From positions 1 to 7,521 of the forward strand of contig CAJLUG010000044.1 of assembly GCA_905209745.1 (NCBI GenBank): a stretch of 7,521 nucleotides of DNA, given 5' to 3'. The notes under the pieces are model-generated. The model did not search any database and was not told the origin of the DNA. It saw nothing but the letters and a program-made list of their open reading frames with translations. Origin of the DNA: an uncultured Mycoplasma sp. Its GTDB lineage: Bacteria > Bacillota_I > Bacilli_A > RF39 > UBA660. The position numbers and the translations under genes were made by a program. Shown in pieces: positions 1 to 6,183 of the stretch; within the stretch, counting starts at the first letter, position 1, and every line of letters begins with the position of its first letter.

Positions 1-1052
1 CTACTACTGATAGTCCTATACTTTCAGCAAAATATACAGTAATTTATGATGGGAATGTCCCAGAAGGATGTAGTGTCAGTAATGTACCTGGCAGTAAGCA
101 GCATTCAGTATTTAGTACAGTAGAAATATCAGATACTGTTCCAGTATGTGAAGGGTATGAGTTTAAGGGATGGGAAATCGTAACGAAAGATGTAGAAAAA
201 ATCAATAATGACTACTTTATGATGCCAGAAAAGAATGTAGAAATTAAAGCTAAATGGAGTAAAGTAGAAATAACAAAATCAATGAATGGTACTGTTTATG
301 TGGAACCTGATCCTGTTATTAAACGTACATGGTTTGATTCCTTTTCTTTTGATAAAGATGAAGTTATCAGTATTGTAACGAAAGATAATGTATCTATTCC
401 TTTTGATGTATATGAAAGTCATGATGTTAGCGAAATTGGTGATGGGAGTGTAATCGTTTATGCAGAAAGTGATGAATCAGGAAATTATAAAGTAACTATT
501 GGTGGAGAAAAAAAGATTATTGCTCCTAGTAATTCTACTAGTTTATTTTCTAATTTTCACAATCTTACTAGTATGGATTTAACATATTTAGATACTTCAC
601 AAGTAACAAATATGTATTGGATGTTTGCTAATTTATTTGTTTGTAATTCACTGGATTTAAGTAATTTTGATACTTCAAATGTTACTAATATGCATGGGAT
701 GTTTGCACAGAGTACATATTTATATTATCTTAATCTTAGTAGTTTTAATACGAGTAAAGTGACAGATATGAGTGATATGTTTATGCATTGCGCTAGTCTT
801 ACGAGTTTAGATTTAAGTAGTTTTGATACGAGTCAAGTAACGGATATGAGTCAGATGTTTTTTAATTGTAGAGATTTAACAAATCTCAATATGCATATTG
901 CCAATTTTAATGCGATGAGTTATTCATCTATGTTTTATAATGTTACAAATGGTATTACTATCATTGTAAAAGATGAAACTGCGAAGACGTGGATAGAGTC
1001 AAGACTAATTGATGAAGGTAAAACTGGAACCGTCACCATCGCCGGTGCCTAG
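1..1052 (+). CDS. BspA-like / Listeria-Bacteroides repeat surface protein, 5' partial
   Basis: The reading frame is open from the window edge (first complete codon at base 3) to TAG at 1050-1052, giving 349 visible residues. The ATG at 219 lies inside a repeat and has no ribosome binding site, so it is not the start. Visible residues about 10-87 look like a Listeria-Bacteroides (Flg_new/InlB B-type) repeat: YTVIYDGN, then GYEFKGW, then MPEKNVEIKAKW. A linker of about 90 residues follows, ending in KVTIGGEKKIIAPSNSTSLF, a typical lead-in to DUF285. Then come four BspA-like repeats with the pattern LDLSxFDTSxVTxMxxMF. The family is known from surface and adhesin-like proteins of gut and oral bacteria. 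Extracellular location and host or matrix binding are inferred, because the signal peptide is off-window. The tail ends TVTIAGA with no LPXTG motif or C-terminal membrane segment, so any anchor must lie upstream. The ligand is unknown. Confidence 0.9.
   Translation, partial: TTDSPILSAKYTVIYDGNVPEGCSVSNVPGSKQHSVFSTVEISDTVPVCEGYEFKGWEIVTKDVEKINNDYFMMPEKNVEIKAKWSKVEITKSMNGTVYVEPDPVIKRTWFDSFSFDKDEVISIVTKDNVSIPFDVYESHDVSEIGDGSVIVYAESDESGNYKVTIGGEKKIIAPSNSTSLFSNFHNLTSMDLTYLDTSQVTNMYWMFANLFVCNSLDLSNFDTSNVTNMHGMFAQSTYLYYLNLSSFNTSKVTDMSDMFMHCASLTSLDLSSFDTSQVTDMSQMFFNCRDLTNLNMHIANFNAMSYSSMFYNVTNGITIIVKDETAKTWIESRLIDEGKTGTVTIAGA
591..902 (+). repeat. Four tandem 78-bp (26-residue) DUF285 repeats
   Basis: The D/N-T-S motif recurs at 591, 669, 747 and 825, exactly 78 bases apart, so the unit is 26 residues. 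The shared pattern is (D/N)TSxVTxMxxMF, about ten variable residues, then LxLSxF. Units 3 and 4 are closer to each other in DNA (both use ACG AGT for Thr-Ser) than to units 1 and 2 (which use ACT TCA). This suggests stepwise duplication. The fourth unit decays after its MFFNC segment. Confidence 0.9.
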
Positions 1053-1081
1053 GAGGATTTAGAAATAAATCTTCCTTTTTT
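1051..1081 (+). terminator. Rho-independent terminator of the surface-protein gene
   Basis: The arms AGGAGGATTTA (1051-1061) and TAAATCTTCCT (1066-1076) form an 11-bp stem with one G-T wobble around a GAAA tetraloop. A T-run follows to 1081. The left arm starts at the second base of the TAG stop codon. Confidence 0.9.
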
Positions 1082-1113
1082 GTCTAGTTTTTGTATATTT
1101 TTTTAAAAGTCTT

Positions 1114-1141
1114 TTGTTCCTAATCGTTTTTGTAGTATAAT
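1114..1141 (+). promoter_or_regulatory. Probable sigma-A promoter for ftsK
   Basis: A perfect -10 box TATAAT lies at 1136-1141. The best -35 candidate is TTGTTC at 1114-1119 with a 16-bp spacer and only a half-match to TTGACA. The upstream DNA is T-rich. Transcription would begin near 1148, giving a leader of about 22 bases. Confidence 0.6.
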
Positions 1142-1157
1142 AAGTTAGAGGATAGAT

Positions 1158-1162
1158 AGGAG
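1158..1162 (+). promoter_or_regulatory. Ribosome binding site of ftsK
   Basis: AGGAG lies 7 bases before the ATG at 1170 and fixes that codon as the start. Confidence 0.85.
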
Positions 1163-1169
1163 TAATGTT

Positions 1170-3425
1170 ATGGCAAAGAAGAAGAAAAAACGTCAAACGA
1201 AAAAAGGTTTTCAGTATAAATTAGAAGTATATGGACTACTTTTGTTACTTGCTTCTATTTTAGGTATTGGTAAATATGGACCTGCTGGAAGAATGATTGC
1301 ATCTTTTGCATTATTTTTGGTTGGTTCTATTTATATGGTACTTTTGGTTGTTTTCTTTATCGTTGGTGCTTATTTATTAGTAAAGAGAGAATGGCCAGAC
1401 TTTTTCTCTACTAAATTAATAGGTATATATATATTTGTTATTGGGTTTTTAATTGTTATGCATCAAGATTTTGTTTTTCAGAATGATGGTAATGTAACGA
1501 TGATTTTTAAGACTACTATAGATCAGTTAGTGGCTTCTTTTAATGGTATTATGAATACTGGAATATTAGAAGATTGGTATGCTGTTGGGGGAGGTATTAT
1601 TGGGGGTATTTTTGCGATACTTTTTGATAAGTTATTCTCCTATACTGGTATGCAGATTGTTTCTTGGGTACTTATGATCACGGGATTCTGTTTATTTACT
1701 GGATTTTCTATTTTAGGATTTGTTGAAGATAAAGTAAAGAAGGAACAAGAAAAGTATAGAGTAAGAAAAGAAAATAAGAAGAATAAAAAAGAAAGAGAAA
1801 GTGTTGTTATTAGTGATGGGGAAGAGGAAGAAGAGGATAATAAACATATTAAAATTAGTAGTATTGATGAACTTACAAAAGTTCCTGTAAAAGATAGTAA
1901 TGTTAGTCAAGAAAAAGTAGATACTACTATTTCTAGTCCAGTTAAAAAATCTACTTATCAATTACCACCACTTAGTTTATTAAATCAACCTAAGAAGAAA
2001 CAAAAAGAAACTGATGGGGCTGCGATTGAGAAGAATATTGAGATATTAGAGAGAGTATTAAAAGATTTTAAAATTGTTGGTAAAGTTGTAGAAGTACATA
2101 TTGGTCCTACTGTTGCTCAATATGAGCTTGAGATTGCCAGTGGTACTAGAGTAAATAAAATTACTAGTATCAATAGAGAGATTGCTCTTGCACTTGCTAA
2201 AAAAGATGTCAGAATAGAAGCACCTATTCCTGGTAAGAATACTGTAGGTATTGAGTTTGCTAATGATGTTGCGACTCCTGTAAGTTTTTATGAAATTATT
2301 AGTAGTAAACAGATGATGAATGCTCTGGATAAAAAACTTATGGTACCTCTAGGTAAGAGTATTATGGGAGATATTGGTGTTTGTGAGATTAATAAAATGC
2401 CTCACTTACTTGTTGCAGGTACTACAGGTAGTGGTAAGTCTGTTTGTATTAATGGAATTATTTGTTCTATATTGATGAGAGCTCGTCCAGATGAAGTTAA
2501 ACTTGTTATGGTAGATCCAAAAGTAGTAGAACTTTCTGTTTATAATGGGGTGCCACATTTGATGTGTCCTGTTGTTAGTGATCCAAAGAAAGCTGCAGTT
2601 GCTTTAGGTAAAATGGTTGCGGAAATGGAAAGACGTTATGAAGTATTTAGTGAAACGAAGACTAAAAATATAGAAACATATAATAATTATATTGATAAAT
2701 GGAATAAAGAACATACAAATCCTGATGAACAAAAGACAAGACTTCCTTATATTGTTGTTATTATCGATGAGTTAGCTGACTTGATGATGGTAGCAGCAAA
2801 AGAAGTAGAAGATTCTATTCTTAGAATTACACAAAAAGCACGTGCTGCAGGAATTCATTTGATTGTTGCGACACAAAGACCATCTACAGATGTTATTACA
2901 GGTCTTATTAAAGCAAATATTCCATCAAGAATTTCTTTTGCCGTTGGTTCTGGAATTGATTCACGTACTATTTTAGATCAAACAGGAGCAGAAAAATTAC
3001 TTGGAAAAGGAGATATGTTATTCTTACCAATTGGTGTTAATTCTCCTACACGTATTCAAGGATCTTTTATTACCGATGATGAAATTAAGAAAATTATTGA
3101 CTTTACTGTAGAACAACAAAAAGCACAGTATGATGAGTCGTTAATGAATTTAGATAGTGTTGATCATAATGTTAGTAGTGCAACTGGTACTGAAATAGGA
3201 GATGCTGCGAATGATGAAGATCCACTATATAATGAAATTGTAGAGTTTGTTATTGAAAATCAAAAAGCTAGTGCATCCCTTCTACAACGTCGCTTTAAAC
3301 TAGGTTATAATCGAGCAGCAAGACTTATTGATTTACTAGAAGAACGTGGTATTATAGGACCTCCAAATGGATCTAAACCTAGAGAAGTATTGATACAATT
3401 AGATCAAAATGAAGGAGAAGAGTAA
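1170..3425 (+). CDS. ftsK: FtsK/SpoIIIE family DNA translocase
   Basis: This is a membrane-anchored, ATP-driven double-stranded DNA pump that clears chromosomal DNA from the closing division (or sporulation) septum. At 751 residues it is close to SpoIIIE length (about 790). A lysine-rich start is followed by hydrophobic segments at about 19-37, 41-71, 83-97 and 140-185 (FtsK 4TM domain). A charged Lys/Glu-rich linker of about 100 residues comes next. The alpha domain (about 285-390) carries IGPTVAQYEL at 311-320. The RecA-like motor has Walker A GTTGSGKS at 417-424, Walker B IVVIIDE at 528-534, TQRPS at 568-572 and GLIKANIPSRI at 578-588. The C-terminal winged-helix gamma domain (about 684-745, QRRFKLGYNRAARL) normally reads KOPS/SRS polarity sequences. 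It has its own promoter and terminator, so it is probably monocistronic. Sequence alone does not decide between vegetative FtsK and sporulation SpoIIIE roles. Confidence 0.97.
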   Translation: MAKKKKKRQTKKGFQYKLEVYGLLLLLASILGIGKYGPAGRMIASFALFLVGSIYMVLLVVFFIVGAYLLVKREWPDFFSTKLIGIYIFVIGFLIVMHQDFVFQNDGNVTMIFKTTIDQLVASFNGIMNTGILEDWYAVGGGIIGGIFAILFDKLFSYTGMQIVSWVLMITGFCLFTGFSILGFVEDKVKKEQEKYRVRKENKKNKKERESVVISDGEEEEEDNKHIKISSIDELTKVPVKDSNVSQEKVDTTISSPVKKSTYQLPPLSLLNQPKKKQKETDGAAIEKNIEILERVLKDFKIVGKVVEVHIGPTVAQYELEIASGTRVNKITSINREIALALAKKDVRIEAPIPGKNTVGIEFANDVATPVSFYEIISSKQMMNALDKKLMVPLGKSIMGDIGVCEINKMPHLLVAGTTGSGKSVCINGIICSILMRARPDEVKLVMVDPKVVELSVYNGVPHLMCPVVSDPKKAAVALGKMVAEMERRYEVFSETKTKNIETYNNYIDKWNKEHTNPDEQKTRLPYIVVIIDELADLMMVAAKEVEDSILRITQKARAAGIHLIVATQRPSTDVITGLIKANIPSRISFAVGSGIDSRTILDQTGAEKLLGKGDMLFLPIGVNSPTRIQGSFITDDEIKKIIDFTVEQQKAQYDESLMNLDSVDHNVSSATGTEIGDAANDEDPLYNEIVEFVIENQKASASLLQRRFKLGYNRAARLIDLLEERGIIGPPNGSKPREVLIQLDQNEGEE

Positions 3426-3444
3426 TTCTTTTTCTTCTTTTTTT
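3411..3444 (+). terminator. Rho-independent terminator of ftsK, inside its 3' coding end
   Basis: GAAGGAGAAGA (3411-3421) pairs with TCTTTTTCTTC (3427-3437) as an 11-bp stem with two G-T wobbles. The five-base loop (3422-3426) contains the TAA stop codon. Seven T residues follow at 3438-3444. The whole left arm is coding sequence for the last residues of FtsK. Confidence 0.75.
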
Positions 3445-3456
3445 CTAAATTTGGTT

Positions 3457-3462
3457 TATAAT
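3457..3462 (+). promoter_or_regulatory. -10 box of the lipoprotein gene
   Basis: A perfect TATAAT lies 20 bases before the ATG at 3483, predicting a leader of only about 14 bases. The -35 position (about 3434-3440) falls in the terminator arm and T-run of ftsK and has no good TTGACA match. Confidence 0.55.
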
Positions 3463-3471
3463 ATAGATAGC

Positions 3472-3477
3472 AGGTGA
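3472..3477 (+). promoter_or_regulatory. Ribosome binding site that decides the lipoprotein start
   Basis: AGGTGA (3472-3477) is spaced correctly for the ATG at 3483. The in-frame GTG at 3474 and ATG at 3477 lie within this site and so cannot be the start. Confidence 0.75.
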
Positions 3478-3482
3478 TGTTT

Positions 3483-4106
3483 ATGAAAAATTTAAAAGTT
3501 TCTCCTAAACTTATTGAATTACTTCTTAGTGCTGGTGTAGTACTTAGTCTTTCTGGTTGTCAGACTGGGACTGTAGTAGATGAAAAAAGTACTGTTAAAG
3601 AAGAAAAAACAGAAGAAAAGACAGAAGAAAAAGTAATAGAAGAACAAGAAGAAAATTTTGATTATTTTAGTAGTGATGTTCAAAATATAGAAGAGTTAAT
3701 TGATCAAAATAAGTTAGAAGAAGTTAAAGATAAAGCAAAAGATGTATTTGTTAGTGGTGTTGATTTCTTGTTTTATGATAAAGAAATTAAAGGAGTTACT
3801 TTTGATGAGTTGACAGAAGAAGGAAAAGAAGTAACTATGGATAATTTGGAGTCTTTAGGAGAAATGGTTGATCAAATTGTTCCAGGATGGAGAGAAGAAC
3901 TTTCTTCTAAATATCAAGTTGCGGGGGACTTTGTCCATGATGTTTATTTATCAGGACTAGATAAAATTAAAAATTATCTAGGAGAAGAAAATTATCAAGC
4001 CTTAGAAAATATTAAAGATAAAGTAAAAACGAGTTTTCATAATACAAAAGAAGAAGCAAAAAGTAGTATAGAGTCTTGGTATCAAGAATTTAAAAGTAGT
4101 AAATAA
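3483..4106 (+). CDS. Small acidic lipoprotein of unknown function
   Basis: I do not recognise the family. The start is ATG 3483 (207 residues); the longer in-frame GTG 3474 start would put the ribosome binding site inside the gene. The N-terminus is a lipoprotein signal peptide: a short Lys-containing head (MKNLKVSPK), a hydrophobic core at about 10-23, and lipobox LSGC with the lipidated cysteine at residue 26. The mature protein should therefore be tethered to the outer face of the membrane. Residues about 33-57 are a Lys/Glu-rich low-complexity tether with a direct TEEK-TEEK repeat (43-50). The remainder (about 59-207) is highly charged and likely mostly helical, with patches such as VSGVDFLFYDKEIKGVTFDELTEEGK. 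No enzymatic motif is visible. It has its own -10 box and terminator. In some Bacilli (for example Listeria) a nucleoside-binding BMP-type lipoprotein occurs in the ftsK to M16 interval, but this protein is much shorter and shows no such domain. Confidence 0.85.
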   Translation: MKNLKVSPKLIELLLSAGVVLSLSGCQTGTVVDEKSTVKEEKTEEKTEEKVIEEQEENFDYFSSDVQNIEELIDQNKLEEVKDKAKDVFVSGVDFLFYDKEIKGVTFDELTEEGKEVTMDNLESLGEMVDQIVPGWREELSSKYQVAGDFVHDVYLSGLDKIKNYLGEENYQALENIKDKVKTSFHNTKEEAKSSIESWYQEFKSSK

Positions 4107-4125
4107 AGTTTATTTACTCTTTTTT
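4098..4125 (+). terminator. AT-rich terminator overlapping the lipoprotein stop codon
   Basis: AGTAAATAAA (4098-4107) and TTTATTTACT (4109-4118) form a perfect 10-bp inverted repeat around G4108, realistically an 8-bp stem with a five-base loop. C4119 and then six T residues follow (4120-4125), with a further T-rich tract to about 4132. The left arm covers the last two sense codons and the TAA at 4104-4106. The stem is weak (A-T pairs apart from one G-C), so efficiency is uncertain. Confidence 0.65.
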
Positions 4126-4139
4126 CTTTTTCTTATCGT

Positions 4140-4148
4140 TGATATAAT
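4140..4148 (+). promoter_or_regulatory. Extended -10 promoter for deoD and the M16 genes
   Basis: TGATATAAT (4140-4148) is a perfect extended -10 element (TGnTATAAT), which can work without a good -35. The -35 position coincides with the T-run of the preceding terminator. Transcription would start near 4155, giving a leader of about 21 bases. Confidence 0.65.
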
Positions 4149-4175
4149 AATTAGTATAGAAAGAAGGTATGTTTT

Positions 4176-4889
4176 ATGGCTACGCCACATATAGAAAGTA
4201 AAATAGAAGATATTGCAGAAGTTGTATTAATGCCTGGAGATCCATTACGAGCTAAGTATATTGCAGAGCATTATTTAGAAGATTTTAAATTAGTAAATAG
4301 TGTTAGAAATATGTTAGCTTATACTGGATATTATCAAGGTAAGAGAATTACTGTTTTTGCATCTGGTATGGGAATACCTAGTATTGGTATTTATGCTTAT
4401 GAATTATTTAAGTTTTATAATGTAGAAAAGATTATTAGAATTGGTACTTCTGGTTCTTTTCATCCTGATGTAAAAATATTAGATGTTGTTTTATCTACTG
4501 GGTCTTATTGTAAGAGTTATTTTGATTTGTTACTTGATGGTAATGATGTTGATTATATCGAGTCTAGTTCATCACTTAATGAAAAGATTATTAGAACAGC
4601 GGATAAAGAGAATATTTCACTTAAAGTTGGTAAAACTATTACTAGTGATGTGTTTGATTTGTATGCAGATGATATCAATGAGTTTCGATCTAACTTTCCA
4701 GATGATGACTTTTTATCAGTAGAAATGGAAGCATTTGGATTATTTTATGTTGCGAAAAAGTTAGGAAAAGAGGCAAGTTGTTTAATGAGTGTTGTTGACT
4801 CTTTATATGATAAAAGAAGTCTTTCTAGTAAAGAAAGAGAAGAGTCTTTAAATCAAATGATAGAGTTGGCACTAGATTCTTGTTTATAA
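4176..4889 (+). CDS. deoD: Purine nucleoside phosphorylase, DeoD type
   Basis: Cytoplasmic enzyme that splits purine (deoxy)ribonucleosides with phosphate into base and (deoxy)ribose-1-phosphate for purine salvage. Its 237 residues match the usual size of this hexameric family (E. coli about 239). The N-terminus MATPHI is near-identical to E. coli. Phosphate-site residues are present: G21 and R25 in MPGDPLRAKYIAE, R44, R88, and T91 where E. coli has Ser. H5, F160, the ribose motif VEMEA (182-186), the proton-donating D208 and the supporting R221 are all retained, so activity is expected. The loop around the aspartate is unusual: it reads SVVDSLYD where the family normally has TVSDH, and an aromatic residue after F160 is replaced by D161. 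This may shift base preference. GAAGG at 4163-4167 lies 8 bases upstream of the ATG. The first M16 gene follows after only 22 bases with no terminator between, so they are probably co-transcribed. Confidence 0.95.
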   Translation: MATPHIESKIEDIAEVVLMPGDPLRAKYIAEHYLEDFKLVNSVRNMLAYTGYYQGKRITVFASGMGIPSIGIYAYELFKFYNVEKIIRIGTSGSFHPDVKILDVVLSTGSYCKSYFDLLLDGNDVDYIESSSSLNEKIIRTADKENISLKVGKTITSDVFDLYADDINEFRSNFPDDDFLSVEMEAFGLFYVAKKLGKEASCLMSVVDSLYDKRSLSSKEREESLNQMIELALDSCL

Positions 4890-4890
4890 T
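4885..4890 (+). promoter_or_regulatory. Possible internal -10 box before the M16 genes
   Basis: A perfect TATAAT overlaps the deoD stop codon. The nearest -35-like hexamer, TTGGCA (4866-4871), leaves a 13-bp spacer, which is too short. In DNA this AT-rich the match could be chance. Confidence 0.2.
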
Positions 4891-4898
4891 AAATATAG

Positions 4899-4905
4899 AG
4901 GAGGG
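4899..4905 (+). promoter_or_regulatory. Strong ribosome binding site of the first M16 gene
   Basis: AGGAGGG lies 6 bases before the ATG at 4912. It is the best Shine-Dalgarno match in the window and fixes that start. Confidence 0.85.
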
Positions 4906-4911
4906 AAAGTT

Positions 4912-6183
4912 ATGGAATATGTAAAAAAAGATTTAGGAGCATATAACTTACATTTAATTAAGACAGATAAATTTAAAACTATTACTGTTCGTATTGCTTT
5001 TCATAGTCCGGTTATTAAAGAAGAGATTACATTACGTAATATATTATGTGATATGTTTTTACAATCTAGTAAAAAGTATCCTAGTAAAAGAGATTTAACG
5101 ATTGCTGCGCAAGATTTATATGCAGCAGATATACAAACTTATAATTCTAGATTAGGAAATTATAATAATTTGGATATTTATTTATCAGTTTTACATGATA
5201 AATATACTGAATCTGGTAACTTCCAGCAAGCATTAGATTTTTTAGGAGAAATCGTCTTTCATCCAGATGTTTCTAAAGGAGAGTTTAATCAAGAAAAATT
5301 AGATATTGTTAAAACGACTGCCAAAAGTAGTTTGGAGTCATTAAAAGATGATGGAGCAAGTTATAGTTTATTAAGGCTTTTAGAAGAGATGGATGAAGGT
5401 AGAGTATCTTCTTATCGTATGGTAGGATACTTAGAAGATTTAGAAAATATTACGGGGCGAAGTCTTTATCAATATTATGAGAAGGTTATTCGTGATGATT
5501 TAGTAGATATTTTTGTTATTGGGGATATAGATTTTAGAGAAGTAACTAAAATGATTCGTAAAGTAATTCCTATTAAAACTGTAAAAAAGAGTTCGGTTCC
5601 ATATTTACTTGGTGATGTAAAGCCTAGAAGTCGTAGACGTTTTGCTCGTGAAGAAATAAATACTTCTCAATCTAAGTTAGCGATTGGTTGTAGACTTCAT
5701 CATTTAACTGATTATGAAAGAAATTATGTTGTAACTTTATATAATATTATTTTAGGTGGTAGTGGAGACTCTAAACTATTCCAAGAAGTTAGAGAAAAAT
5801 ATTCTTTATGTTACGCTATTCATTCAGTTCCAAATAAACTAGATCGTTTAATTTTAATTCGTGCTGGTATTGATAGAGAAAATTATAATAAAACGTTAGA
5901 GTTAATTGATAAGATTTTAGTAGATCTTAGAAAAGGTAAGTTTAGTGATAATGATATTAATGTGGCGAAAGAGTATTTTTGTACGGCTTTAGATGAGATA
6001 GAGGATAGTCCTAATCAGATTATTGATAATTACTATATGATGGAATTAATTGGTACTGATACGATTGAAGAAAAACGTCGTAAGATTCAAGAGGTTACTA
6101 AGAATGATATTATCAAAGTAGCAAAGAAAGTAAAGATGGATACGGTGTTCTTCTTGGAAGGGGTGGCTCATGAAGAAAATTAA
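4912..6183 (+). CDS. M16 family peptidase-like protein, non-catalytic subunit (YmfF-like)
   Basis: 423 residues, the usual two-lobe length of short M16B proteins. The N-terminal lobe lacks the HxxEH zinc motif: the equivalent helix (about 39-53) reads LRNILCDMFLQSS with no metal ligands. The C-terminal lobe keeps the family's substrate-side signature, LGGSGDSKLFQEVREKYSLCY at 281-301, including R294 and Y301. In known M16 pairs the partner without zinc supplies this Arg/Tyr pair while the other subunit supplies the metal. The protein is therefore probably the inactive half of a heterodimer with the next gene, as in YmfF/YmfH of Bacillus. There is no signal peptide or membrane segment, so it should be cytoplasmic. 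The natural substrate is unknown. It sits 22 bases after deoD and overlaps the next gene by 14 bases, which implies co-translation. Confidence 0.9.
   Translation: MEYVKKDLGAYNLHLIKTDKFKTITVRIAFHSPVIKEEITLRNILCDMFLQSSKKYPSKRDLTIAAQDLYAADIQTYNSRLGNYNNLDIYLSVLHDKYTESGNFQQALDFLGEIVFHPDVSKGEFNQEKLDIVKTTAKSSLESLKDDGASYSLLRLLEEMDEGRVSSYRMVGYLEDLENITGRSLYQYYEKVIRDDLVDIFVIGDIDFREVTKMIRKVIPIKTVKKSSVPYLLGDVKPRSRRRFAREEINTSQSKLAIGCRLHHLTDYERNYVVTLYNIILGGSGDSKLFQEVREKYSLCYAIHSVPNKLDRLILIRAGIDRENYNKTLELIDKILVDLRKGKFSDNDINVAKEYFCTALDEIEDSPNQIIDNYYMMELIGTDTIEEKRRKIQEVTKNDIIKVAKKVKMDTVFFLEGVAHEEN
6158..6163 (+). promoter_or_regulatory. Ribosome binding site inside the preceding gene
   Basis: AAGGGG (6158-6163) lies 6 bases before ATG 6170, within the last codons of the upstream M16 gene. 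This supports the overlapping start and translational coupling. Confidence 0.7.

Noticed and set aside
219..1052. Gene start at ATG 219
   Set aside because: The frame is open upstream to base 3 and encodes the first part of a Listeria-Bacteroides repeat; no ribosome binding site precedes 219.
1805..1840. GAA/GAG-rich tract as a possible microsatellite
   Set aside because: It is explained by the acidic FtsK linker, and the codons are mixed rather than a clean tandem repeat.
1713..1961. 82-codon open frame on the minus strand
   Set aside because: It lies antisense to the Lys/Glu-rich linker of ftsK; its Phe/Ile-rich content is just the complement of AAA/GAA codons.
3474..3482. GTG 3474 or ATG 3477 as the lipoprotein start
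   Set aside because: They overlap the AGGTGA ribosome binding site that serves ATG 3483, and the signal peptide reads normally from 3483.
4483..4722. 79-codon open frame on the plus strand inside deoD
   Set aside because: It is an out-of-frame shadow of a well-supported gene, with no ribosome binding site or recognisable product.
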